Shown in pieces: positions 1 to 7,424 of a stretch of DNA of 64,000 bases (positions within the stretch are counted from its first letter, which is position 1; each line of letters opens with the position of its first letter). Position numbers and translations under genes: made by a program. Under the pieces are notes generated by a model. The model saw only the letters and a program-made list of their open reading frames with translations. It was not told the DNA's origin and did no database searches. This stretch comes from Microlunatus flavus (GTDB lineage: Bacteria > Actinomycetota > Actinomycetes > Propionibacteriales > Propionibacteriaceae). The stretch lies in NCBI RefSeq assembly GCF_900110855.1, contig NZ_FOFA01000002.1, positions 1 through 64,000 on the forward strand, read 5' to 3'.

Positions 1-278
1 AGCTCTCGACTGATCGTCGAGGCTGAGCGGCACAGCCGGCGCCCGATCTCTCGCACCCCGAGCCCGCTGTCGTGAAGCCGGGCGATCTCGTAGCGCTCGT
101 CACGGCTGAGGTAGCGCTGGACCTGGCACGGTTCGAACTCCACCCCGCCAACCTCGGCGCGCCAACGCCCGATCGCCCGGGCCGACACGCCCGTGACCGA
201 CGCGGTCTGCTTCTGCGACCAGCCTCGAGCCAGCAACGCGAACACTCGCTGACGGACCCCCACTCCGAACGTCAACAT
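1..278 (-). CDS. IS30-family transposase, N-terminal fragment running off the window
   Basis: Read from an ATG at 278 with GGAGG a few bases upstream, the frame stays open for 92 codons to the window edge. It begins MLTFGVGVRQRVFALLARGW and contains two helix-turn-helix-like stretches. The second, YLSRDERYEIARLHDSGLG followed by REIGRRLCRSASTISRE, is the typical DNA-binding head of IS30 transposases, which cut and join element ends with a DDE catalytic domain that would lie beyond the left edge. Nothing visible suggests it is broken, but only about a quarter of a normal transposase is present. The gene is missing from simple ORF lists because it has no stop inside the window. Confidence 0.8.
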   Translation of the reverse strand, partial: MLTFGVGVRQRVFALLARGWSQKQTASVTGVSARAIGRWRAEVGGVEFEPCQVQRYLSRDERYEIARLHDSGLGVREIGRRLCRSASTISRE

Positions 279-325
279 CCACCTCCACCAATAGAGGCGT
301 TGCAACGATCACGAGAACCCAACGA
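1..325 (-). mobile_element. IS30-type insertion sequence, partial
   Basis: The left edge of the window is the 5' part of an insertion sequence read on the minus strand. It holds the transposase start and about 45 bp of upstream DNA. A GTTGCAAC palindrome at about 299-306 lies just upstream of the gene, where the terminal inverted repeat would be expected. The exact end of the element is not resolved: the other end is outside the window, so inverted repeats and target duplication cannot be compared. Confidence 0.5.
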
Positions 326-330
326 GGCCC

Positions 331-390
331 TTCGACAGGCTCAGGGGGCGTTCGGCAGGCTCAGGGGGCGTTCGGCAGGCTCAGGCGGCG
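331..390. repeat. Three tandem 20-bp repeats next to the IS
   Basis: Three consecutive 20-bp units of the form TTCGRCAGGCTCAGGGGGCG, the last one slightly diverged. The core, CCCTTCGACAGGCTCAGGG, is a dispersed short repeat seen in many actinobacterial genomes. Related arrays lie at about 27566-27625 and 62082-62144. The array sits between the IS30 fragment and the 3' end of the siderophore-interacting protein gene. Confidence 0.85.
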
Positions 391-403
391 TCCGACCCCT
401 CGC

Positions 404-1297
404 CTACAACCCCGCGCGCTCGAGGGCCTCGTCGTACAGCTCGAGGGCCTCGTCGGAGCTGACGCCCGCGGCGACGGCCTCGGTGTAGACCGACTCCAGC
501 GTCGGGGCGACCTCGGCGTAGCGGGCGTCCCAGCGCTCGGAGTCGACGCGCCAGTAGCCGAGGGTGCAGGCGCGCGCGGTCGGCCAGCCGCGCACCTGGC
601 GCAGGTGCTTGCGGACCGCTCGGGAGGCGCTCGCCTCGCCCGCGAACCACACGTACCCGGGTCCCTCCGGCGCCTCGAACCGTTCCACGGCCTCGGGCAG
701 CAGGCTGGGTCCCGCGTCGTTGCCGCAGCCGACCAGCCAGGTCCAGCGCACGTCGGCCGCGCTCTCGACCTCGATCCGGTCGTCCGGTCCGGGGACCTCG
801 ACGACGGCGTACGCCTGCGCGCCGGCGGGCAGGGCCTCGACCGCGCGGGCGAGGGCGGGGAGCCCGGTGAGGTCGGCGACGAGGAGCTGCCACGCGGTGC
901 CGGCCGGCGGCCGGTACCAGCCCATCGCCTCGGTCAGGTAGATCACGTCGCCCGGTGCGGCGGCCTGGGCCCACGTCGAGGCCACGCCGCCCTCGTGCAC
1001 GACGAAGTCCACCGTCATCCGCAGGGCCTCCGCGTCCCACGCGCGGACCGTGTAGCTGCGCATCGGTGGCTGGTCGTCGGGGTCGGGGTAGTCCTGGGTG
1101 CCGTCCGGCATCGTCGTGGGCTCGGCCACCGCCGACGCGCCTGGAGCGGGCAGGACCAGGACCAGCCGTTCGTCGGGCACGCCGCTGGACGACCAGCCGC
1201 GCAGGCCCTCTCCGCCGAGCTCGATCCGCAGCAGGTGCGGCGTCAGCCGACGCGTCGAGACGACGACCGCCCGGTGGTAGACGTCGTAGTAGCCCAT
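404..1297 (-). CDS. Siderophore-interacting protein (ViuB/SIP family flavin reductase)
   Basis: A 297-residue cytoplasmic flavoprotein of the SIP family, which reduces ferric siderophores with NAD(P)H to release iron. The N-terminal FAD-binding beta-barrel contains the RSYTVR motif (about residues 79-84) that contacts the flavin. The C-terminal half (WLVGCGNDAGPSLLPEAVER, then the YVWFAGEAS segment) is the NAD(P)H-binding SIP domain. Length is normal for the family. The ATG at 1297 has GGAGAG upstream. A probable iron-regulator box lies just before the gene, so it should be induced when iron is scarce. No siderophore transporter or biosynthesis gene is adjacent. Confidence 0.9.
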   Translation of the reverse strand: MGYYDVYHRAVVVSTRRLTPHLLRIELGGEGLRGWSSSGVPDERLVLVLPAPGASAVAEPTTMPDGTQDYPDPDDQPPMRSYTVRAWDAEALRMTVDFVVHEGGVASTWAQAAAPGDVIYLTEAMGWYRPPAGTAWQLLVADLTGLPALARAVEALPAGAQAYAVVEVPGPDDRIEVESAADVRWTWLVGCGNDAGPSLLPEAVERFEAPEGPGYVWFAGEASASRAVRKHLRQVRGWPTARACTLGYWRVDSERWDARYAEVAPTLESVYTEAVAAGVSSDEALELYDEALERAGL

Positions 1298-1317
1298 GCG
1301 CTCTCCGATGCTCGAGG

Positions 1318-1336
1318 TAAGGCGACCCTAACCTCT
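1318..1336 (-). promoter_or_regulatory. Probable IdeR/DmdR iron box
   Basis: On the minus strand the 19-bp site AGAGGTTAGGGTCGCCTTA matches the actinobacterial IdeR/DtxR consensus (TTAGGTTAGGCTAACCTAA) at about 13 of 19 positions, with the left half AGGTTAGG perfect. It lies 21 bp upstream of the siderophore-interacting protein start, where a bound repressor would block transcription. The assignment rests on motif plus gene function. Confidence 0.6.
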
Positions 1337-1464
1337 CCGCGCGCTGGTGCCTGCCGCCGGCGCCCCACCCGGACAGGCCCCTGGACCGTGGCGCCGCACC
1401 TGGACGGGACCGGCGCACCCTCCGGAGCGTCGAGGGCGACGTGCCCCCGACGGCAGGAGGACCG

Positions 1465-1844
1465 ATGTCCACGCCCCAGCAGGTCGCCGAGGCCTTCTCC
1501 GGCCACCGCTTCGCCGAGGCGTACGACGCCCTGGCCCCCGACGTCACCTGGTCCTCGTCGGCGAGGGCACCGTCCTCGGGCGGGACGCCGTCGTCGAGGC
1601 CTGCGACGAGCTGACCGCCGAGCTCGAGGGGACGGCCGTGGAGACCCTGCGCAGCCTGAGCGTGGTCGGCGACGAGGCCGTGGCGGTGGACAGCGTCGTG
1701 GCCTACACCGGGCCCGACGGCTCCCGCAGCGTGGTGTCGTCCTGCGACGTGTACGAGCTCGACGCCGGCAGCGTCGTGCGGATCACGTCCTACAACGTCG
1801 AGCTGGACGACGCGGCCGTCGCAGGGGTCGTCGCAGGGTCGTAA
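1465..1844 (+). pseudogene. SnoaL-like (NTF2-fold) protein with a -1 frameshift
   Basis: The gene starts well: CAGGAGG then ATG at 1465, reading MSTPQQVAEAFSGHRFAEA up to APDVTW. At about 1551 the frame is lost: the first frame soon stops, and the expected continuation VLVGEGTVLGRDAVVEACDE is found one base off and runs to the stop at 1844. Adding one G in the TGG|TCC junction would restore a protein of about 126 residues with the SnoaL/NTF2 pattern (LGRDAVVEA, then beta strands ending ITSYNVELDD). Members are small cone-shaped proteins of varied function. Either a real pseudogene or a one-base sequence error. Confidence 0.75.
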
Positions 1845-1892
1845 CGCGAACGACGCACCCCGGCCGTGGGCGACGTGCGAGACTGGACAGCG

Positions 1893-3146
1893 ATGTCTGA
1901 AGCCGTCGACGACCACCTGCGCCGCGCCCGCATCGTCGCCGAGGTCGACGCCGTGCACGACCGCCTCGTCGCCATCCGCCGCGACATCCACGCGCACCCC
2001 GAGGTCGGCAACGCCGAGCACCGCACCACCGCCAAGGTGGTCGAGGTCCTCGAGTCGTGCGGCCTGGTGGCCAAGGTGCTGCCCATCGGCACGGGCGCGT
2101 GGTGCGACGTGCTCCCGTACGGCGACCCGTTCGACGACGCCGGCGCAGGGATGATCGGTCTCCGCGCCGACCTCGACGCCCTGCCGATCCCCGACGGCAG
2201 CGCCGTCGACTTCGCCTCCAGGGTGCCCGGCGTCGCGCACGCCTGCGGGCACGACGTGCACACGACGATCGTGCTCGGCGTGGGGATGGTGCTGGCCCGG
2301 CTGCGCGAGGACGGCCTGCTTCGTCGTGGGGTGCGGCTGATCTTCCAGCCCGCGGAGGAGACCAGCCCCGGCGGCGCGGTCGACGCCATCGACGGCGGCG
2401 TGCTCACCGACCTGTCCGAGATCTACGCGCTGCACTGCGACCCGCGCACCGACGCCGGCCAGATCGCGCTCAAGACCGGACCGGTCACCTCGGCGGTCAG
2501 CCAGATCAGCGTGACGCTCACCGGCAGCGGCGGGCACACCTCCCGCCCGCACCTCACGCAGGACGTCGTCGCGGCCCTCGGGGCGCTGGTGACCCAGACC
2601 CCGCTGGTCTTCTCCCGGCGCGTCGACCCGCGCAGCGGCGTCTCGATGATGTGGGGCAAGATCACCGCCGGCTCGGCCCCCAACGCGATCCCGAGCAGCG
2701 GCCAGGCGCTGGGCACGCTGCGTGCGCTCACCACGTCGGGCTGGGAGCAGGCCAAGGCGATGCTGCCCGAGGTCGCCACGCAGATCGTCGCCCCGTTCGG
2801 GGTCGACGCACGCGTGACGATCAACGAGGGCACGCCGGCGGCGGTCAACGCGCAGTCCGGCGTCGACCGGCTCGCCGCGGCCGGCGAGGCCATGCTCGGC
2901 CCCGGCGGCGTGACCGCCACCGAGCAGTCGCTGGGCGGCGAGGACTTCTCCTGGATGCTGCAGCAGGTGCCCGGCGCCATGGCCCGGCTCGGCGTGCGGA
3001 CCCCGGGCAGCGCGTCCTGGCCCGACATCCACCACCCGAGCTTCCGGGTCGACGAGGCCTGCATCGACGTCGGCCTCAAGGTGCTCGCCGACGTGGCCAG
3101 CAGCCTCCCTGGCGACGTGGCCTCCGGCGCCCCGGTCCTGCTCTGA
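1893..3146 (+). CDS. M20 family amidohydrolase (IAA-amino acid hydrolase/hippuricase type)
   Basis: A metallo-amidohydrolase of about 417 residues that removes the acyl group from N-acyl amino acids or similar amides. Visible motifs are the metal ligands HACGHDVH, the QPAEE catalytic glutamate region, the dimerisation (lid) domain in the middle, and a C-terminal HHPSFRVDE segment typical of this branch. I chose the ATG at 1893; an in-frame GTG at 1866 would add nine unlikely residues. The mycobacterial amiA1/amiB1 genes lie in a similar nucleoside-gene neighbourhood. The physiological substrate cannot be read from sequence. Confidence 0.85.
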   Translation: MSEAVDDHLRRARIVAEVDAVHDRLVAIRRDIHAHPEVGNAEHRTTAKVVEVLESCGLVAKVLPIGTGAWCDVLPYGDPFDDAGAGMIGLRADLDALPIPDGSAVDFASRVPGVAHACGHDVHTTIVLGVGMVLARLREDGLLRRGVRLIFQPAEETSPGGAVDAIDGGVLTDLSEIYALHCDPRTDAGQIALKTGPVTSAVSQISVTLTGSGGHTSRPHLTQDVVAALGALVTQTPLVFSRRVDPRSGVSMMWGKITAGSAPNAIPSSGQALGTLRALTTSGWEQAKAMLPEVATQIVAPFGVDARVTINEGTPAAVNAQSGVDRLAAAGEAMLGPGGVTATEQSLGGEDFSWMLQQVPGAMARLGVRTPGSASWPDIHHPSFRVDEACIDVGLKVLADVASSLPGDVASGAPVLL

Positions 3147-3283
3147 CCGCGGCCGCCCTGCACCTGAGCCCGCGCGCCGACGCTCTCGACCTGGGCGGGC
3201 CCGCGGAACGGGCATGATCGGCCCGCCGTCGTCGTAACCCGATGGTGACCGCCAGGATTCGGGGTCGGGGGGTGGCGAGGCAC

Positions 3284-3352
3284 TAGAGTGCTCTGCGCCG
3301 GGGTGACCCCCTGGCGGCGCGAGGTTTCCTCGCCGCGGCCCGTGCGGGCCGC
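3284..3352 (+). promoter_or_regulatory. Possible promoter and two leader hairpins before the BMP gene
   Basis: TAGAGT at 3284-3289 fits a TAnnnT minus-10 box. About 30 bp downstream are two perfect adjacent hairpins: GCGAGG-TTT-CCTCGC (3319-3333) and GCGGCCC-GTGC-GGGCCGC (3335-3352). They lie in the presumed 5' leader, 47 bp before the GTG start. They could act in attenuation or mRNA stability. I do not recognise a known riboswitch. Confidence 0.4.
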
Positions 3353-3398
3353 ACGATCTCTTGGCTCACGACGCAGGACCGAACGAGGAGACCCACCC

Positions 3399-4526
3399 GT
3401 GAAGAAGACCCTGACCCTGGTGGGGGCCCTGGCGGCCTCCGCCGCCCTCGCCCTGTCCGGCTGCGCGCAGGCGCCCGGCACCGACGCGGGCAGCTCCGGC
3501 AGCGCGGCAGCCCCCAGCGGTGGCGCCTCCTCCGGCGGCACGGACGCCTCCGGCTTCAAGGCCTGCATGGTCTCCGACTCGGGCGGCTTCGACGACAAGT
3601 CGTTCAACCAGACGGCGTACAAGGGCCTCACCGACGCCAAGACCGCGCTCGGCATCGAGACCGGCCAGGTCGAGTCGAACGCCGCCGCCGACTACGCCAA
3701 GAACGTGCAGTCGATGGTCGACGCCAAGTGCAGCATCATCGTGACCGTCGGCTTCGCCCTCAGCGACGACACCCTGGCCTCCGCCAAGGCCAACCCCGAC
3801 ATCAAGTACGCGATCGTCGACAACAACGACCCGAAGGCGTACCCCGCGGCCAAGAACCTCAAGCCGCTGGTCTTCAACACGGCGCAGTCGAGCTTCCTCG
3901 CCGGCTACGTCGCCGCGGGCATGAGCCAGACCGGCAAGGTCGGCACCTTCGGCGGCCAGAAGTTCCCGACCGTCACGATCTTCATGGACGGCTTCGCCCA
4001 GGGCGTCGAGTACTACAACAAGCAGAAGAGCAAGAACGTCTCGGTGCTCGGCTGGGACGAGGCCAAGCAGGACGGCCAGTTCGTCGGCAGCTTCGAGGAC
4101 CAGAAGGGCGGCCAGCGCGTCGCCCAGGGCCTCGTCAGCCAGGGCGCGGACATCCTCTTCCCGGTGGCGGGCCCGGCGGGCCTCGGCGGCCTGCAGGCGG
4201 CCAAGGCCAGCGGCGGCAAGGTCAACGCGATCTGGGTCGACACCGACGGCTGCGTGAGCGCCGAGACCTACTGCTCGAACATCATCACGAGCGTCACGAA
4301 GGGCCTCGACGTCTCCGTCACCGACGCCATCAAGGCGGCCAAGGACGGCTCGTTCGACAACAGCCCGTACGTCGGCACCCTCGAGAACGGTGGCACCGGG
4401 CTGGCGCCGTTCCACGACTTCGACTCGAAGGTCCCGGCCGAGCTGAAGACCGAGGTCGACCAGCTCAAGGCCGACATCGTCTCGGGCAAGATCACCATCG
4501 AGTCCAAGTCGCAGCCGACCTCCTGA
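3399..4526 (+). CDS. BMP-family nucleoside-binding lipoprotein of an ABC importer
   Basis: A 375-residue extracytoplasmic solute-binding lipoprotein. The N-terminus MKKTLTLVGALAASAALA is followed by the lipobox LSGC, so the mature protein would be lipid-anchored at that cysteine, and a Gly/Ser-rich linker follows. The Bmp fold starts at FKACMVSDSGGFDDKSFNQ, the family signature. BMP proteins (PnrA/TmpC type) bind purine or other nucleosides. The three ABC genes directly downstream and the deaminase genes after them support nucleoside uptake. The GTG at 3399 is preceded by a GAGGAG site. Confidence 0.9.
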   Translation: MKKTLTLVGALAASAALALSGCAQAPGTDAGSSGSAAAPSGGASSGGTDASGFKACMVSDSGGFDDKSFNQTAYKGLTDAKTALGIETGQVESNAAADYAKNVQSMVDAKCSIIVTVGFALSDDTLASAKANPDIKYAIVDNNDPKAYPAAKNLKPLVFNTAQSSFLAGYVAAGMSQTGKVGTFGGQKFPTVTIFMDGFAQGVEYYNKQKSKNVSVLGWDEAKQDGQFVGSFEDQKGGQRVAQGLVSQGADILFPVAGPAGLGGLQAAKASGGKVNAIWVDTDGCVSAETYCSNIITSVTKGLDVSVTDAIKAAKDGSFDNSPYVGTLENGGTGLAPFHDFDSKVPAELKTEVDQLKADIVSGKITIESKSQPTS

Positions 4527-4527
4527 C

Positions 4528-6162
4528 GTGAGCTCTCGCACCACCGAGGCCTCGGTGACCGAGGCCGACCCCGCAGCGCCGCCCGAGTCCGGGCTGGCGC
4601 TGCGGGGCATCACCAAGCGCTTCGGGTCGCTCGTCGCCAACGACCGGATCGACCTCGACATCCGGCCCGGTGAGATCCACTGCCTGCTCGGCGAGAACGG
4701 GGCCGGCAAGTCGACGCTGATGAACGTCCTCTACGGGCTGCTCACGCCCGACGAGGGCGGGATCTTCGTCGACGGGGCGCCGGTCCTGGTGCGCAACCCC
4801 AAGGAGGCCATCGCCGCCGGCATCGGCATGGTCCACCAGCACTTCATGCTGGTCGAGGTCTTCACGGTCGCGGAGAACCTCGTGCTCGGCCGCGAGGGCA
4901 GCGCCGGCTTCCTGAGCATGCGCAAGGCCCGCCGTACCGTGCGCGAGCTGAGCGAGCGCTACCGCTTCGACGTCGACCCGGACGCGGTCGTCGAGGAGCT
5001 GCCGGTCGGGGTCCAGCAGCGCGTCGAGATCCTCAAGGCGCTGGCCAACGACGCCAAGTTCCTGATCTTCGACGAGCCGACGGCCGTGCTCACGCCGCAG
5101 GAGATCGACGAGCTCATGGTCGTCATGCGCTCGCTGCGCGACGAGGGCAAGGCCGTCGTCTTCATCACCCACAAGCTCCGCGAGGTCCGCGAGATCGCCG
5201 ACCGGATCACCGTGATCCGCCGCGGTGCGGTCGTCGGCACGGCCGACCCGACCGAGCCCGAGGGGCGGCTGGCCGAGCTCATGGTCGGGCGTGCGGTGAG
5301 CCTCGTGGTCGACAAGCAGCCGACCGAGCGCAGCGCGACGCCGCGCCTCTCCCTGCAGGGCGTGTCGGTGGCCAACGCCGGCGGCCAGGTCGTCGTCGAG
5401 GACCTCGACCTCGACGTGCACGGCGGCGAGATCGTCTGCGTCGCGGGCGTGCAGGGCAACGGGCAGAGCGAGCTGGCCGACGCGCTGCTCGGCACGCTCC
5501 CGGTCACGACGGGCACCGTCACCCTCGACGGCGCCCGGATCAGCGGGCGCTCGCCGAAGGAGATCATCGACGCGGGGCTCGGCTTCGTGCCGGAGGACCG
5601 CCAGCACGACGGCTTCGTCGGCAGCTTCACCGTGGCGGAGAACCTCGTGCTCAACCACTTCGACGAGACGCCGTTCGCCAGGGGCATCCGCCTCGACCTC
5701 GCCAGGATCCGTGGCAACGCCGACGAGCGGGTGGGGGAGTTCGACATCCGTACGCAGGGCATCGACACGCCCGTGAGCGCGCTGTCGGGCGGCAACCAGC
5801 AGAAGGTCGTCCTGGCCCGCGAGCTGTCCCGCCCGCTCGCCGCGCTCGTGGCCAGCCAGCCCACCCGCGGCGTCGACGTCGGCGCCATCGAGTTCCTGCA
5901 CAAGCGCCTGGTCGCCGAGCGCGACCGCGGCACCGCCGTGCTCATCGTCTCCACCGAGCTCGACGAGGTGGCGGCGCTCGCCGACCGCATCGCCGTGATG
6001 TACCGAGGCCGGATCGTCGGCGTCGTGCCGCCCGACACCTCCCGCGAGGCGCTGGGGCTGATGATGGCCGGCGTGCCGACCGAGGAGGCGCTCGCCGCCG
6101 CCGCAGCCGCCCACCGGGGTGCGGCGGACGACGGCGTCCCCGCCGGAGAGGACCTGACGTGA
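4528..6162 (+). CDS. Nucleoside ABC transporter, dual ATP-binding protein
   Basis: A 544-residue cytoplasmic ATPase with two fused ABC domains, the layout used by sugar- and nucleoside-type (BMP) importers. The first domain shows a clear Walker A, GENGAGKST (near residue 55), and a Walker B ending FDEPTAVL. The second has the degenerate GVQGNGQSE in place of Walker A but an intact LSGGNQQKVVLARELSR signature, as is usual in this family. It starts one base after the lipoprotein stop (TGACGTG). Its own stop overlaps the next start (GTGA), indicating one operon. Confidence 0.92.
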   Translation: MSSRTTEASVTEADPAAPPESGLALRGITKRFGSLVANDRIDLDIRPGEIHCLLGENGAGKSTLMNVLYGLLTPDEGGIFVDGAPVLVRNPKEAIAAGIGMVHQHFMLVEVFTVAENLVLGREGSAGFLSMRKARRTVRELSERYRFDVDPDAVVEELPVGVQQRVEILKALANDAKFLIFDEPTAVLTPQEIDELMVVMRSLRDEGKAVVFITHKLREVREIADRITVIRRGAVVGTADPTEPEGRLAELMVGRAVSLVVDKQPTERSATPRLSLQGVSVANAGGQVVVEDLDLDVHGGEIVCVAGVQGNGQSELADALLGTLPVTTGTVTLDGARISGRSPKEIIDAGLGFVPEDRQHDGFVGSFTVAENLVLNHFDETPFARGIRLDLARIRGNADERVGEFDIRTQGIDTPVSALSGGNQQKVVLARELSRPLAALVASQPTRGVDVGAIEFLHKRLVAERDRGTAVLIVSTELDEVAALADRIAVMYRGRIVGVVPPDTSREALGLMMAGVPTEEALAAAAAAHRGAADDGVPAGEDLT

Positions 6163-7424
6163 GCACCGCGACCACACCGCCCGCCGGCCCCGGGGCCGGC
6201 GAGGAGGCGACCCCGCCGACCGGACCCGCCCCTGCGACGGGCGCACCCCGTACGGCGGCGGGCCCGGCGCGACGCTTCCCGTGGACCGACGTGGTCACCA
6301 CGGTCGCCGCCTTCGTCCTGGCCTTCCTGGTCGGCGCGGTGCTGATGATCGTGTCGGACTCCGACGTGCGCTCGAAGTTCGCCTACTTCTTCGCCCGGCC
6401 CTCCGACGCGCTCGCGGCCTCGGCCGACAAGGTCGGGGGCGCGTACGGCGCGCTGCTGGCCGGCTCGCTCGGCGGCGTCGGGCCGATCACCGAGACCACC
6501 GCGCAGGCCGCGCCGCTGATCTGCGCCGGCCTCGGCGTGGCGCTGGCCTTCCGGGCCGGGCTGTTCAACATCGGCGGTCAGGGCCAGGCGATCCTCGGCG
6601 CGCTGCTCGCCGCGTACGTCGGGTTCACCCTGCACCTGCCGCCCGGCCTCCACCTGCTCGTCGCGATCGTCGCGGGCCTCGTCGGCGGCGCGCTGTGGGG
6701 CGGCCTCGTCGGCTGGCTCAAGGCCGTCGCCGGCGCGCACGAGGTCATCGTCACGATCATGCTCAACTACGTCGCGGCCGGCCTGCTCGCGTACCTGCTC
6801 ACCACGACCGCCTTCCAGCGGCCCGGCCGCACCGATCCGATCTCGCCGATCGTGGACTGGAACGCGACGTTCCCGCGCCTGGCCGGCACGCAGCTGCACC
6901 TCGGGTTCGTGGTCGCCCTGCTCGCCGCCGTCGTCGTGTGGTGGCTGCTCGAGCGCTCGACCACCGGCTTCGCCATCCGCGCCGTCGGGGCCAACCCGCA
7001 CGCGGCGGCGACCGCCGGCATGAGCGTGGCCCGGACGACGATCATCACCATGGCGCTCGCCGGCGCCCTCGCCGGCCTCGCCGGGGTCCAGGCCGCGCTC
7101 GGCCCGTCCGCCTCCGGGCTGCCGGTGCCGCTGTCGGCCGGCATCGTCGGCTCGATCGGCTTCGACGCGATCACCGTCGCCCTGCTCGGGCGCTCCACGC
7201 CGCTGGGCACGGTGCTCGCCGGGCTGCTGTTCGGCGCGCTGCACGCCGGCGGCCTGGCCATGCAGTCGGTCGCCCAGACGCCGCTCACGCTGACCACCGC
7301 CCTCCAGGCGCTGATCGTGCTGTTCGTCGCGGCCCCCGCGCTGGTCACCAAGCTCGTCCCCTTCGTCCGCACCCGCAAGGCCCACACCTCGGGGCCGGTC
7401 CCGCAGGGAGGACTCGCCTCGTGA
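6159..7424 (+). CDS. Nucleoside ABC transporter permease 1
   Basis: A 421-residue integral membrane protein with about ten hydrophobic segments. It belongs to the branched-chain-amino-acid/ribose-type permease superfamily used with BMP lipoproteins. The conserved stretch LFNIGGQGQAILGALLAAYV and the later FAIRAVGANPHAAATAGMS (the cytoplasmic loop that contacts the ATPase) are diagnostic. Its Pro/Gly-rich N-terminus is cytosolic. GTG start overlaps the ATPase stop by 4 nt; its stop overlaps the next permease in the same way, so the three are translationally coupled. Confidence 0.9.
   Translation: MSTATTPPAGPGAGEEATPPTGPAPATGAPRTAAGPARRFPWTDVVTTVAAFVLAFLVGAVLMIVSDSDVRSKFAYFFARPSDALAASADKVGGAYGALLAGSLGGVGPITETTAQAAPLICAGLGVALAFRAGLFNIGGQGQAILGALLAAYVGFTLHLPPGLHLLVAIVAGLVGGALWGGLVGWLKAVAGAHEVIVTIMLNYVAAGLLAYLLTTTAFQRPGRTDPISPIVDWNATFPRLAGTQLHLGFVVALLAAVVVWWLLERSTTGFAIRAVGANPHAAATAGMSVARTTIITMALAGALAGLAGVQAALGPSASGLPVPLSAGIVGSIGFDAITVALLGRSTPLGTVLAGLLFGALHAGGLAMQSVAQTPLTLTTALQALIVLFVAAPALVTKLVPFVRTRKAHTSGPVPQGGLAS

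Noticed and set aside
381-3215. Long minus-strand open frame of 944 codons
   Set aside because: Arg/His/Gly-rich nonsense composition; it is a shadow of the SIP and M20 genes, which have clear family motifs in their own frames.
3728-4531. Alternative frame of 267 codons within the BMP gene
   Set aside because: Arg/Gly/Gln-rich shadow of the lipoprotein gene, which has a clear lipobox and family signature.
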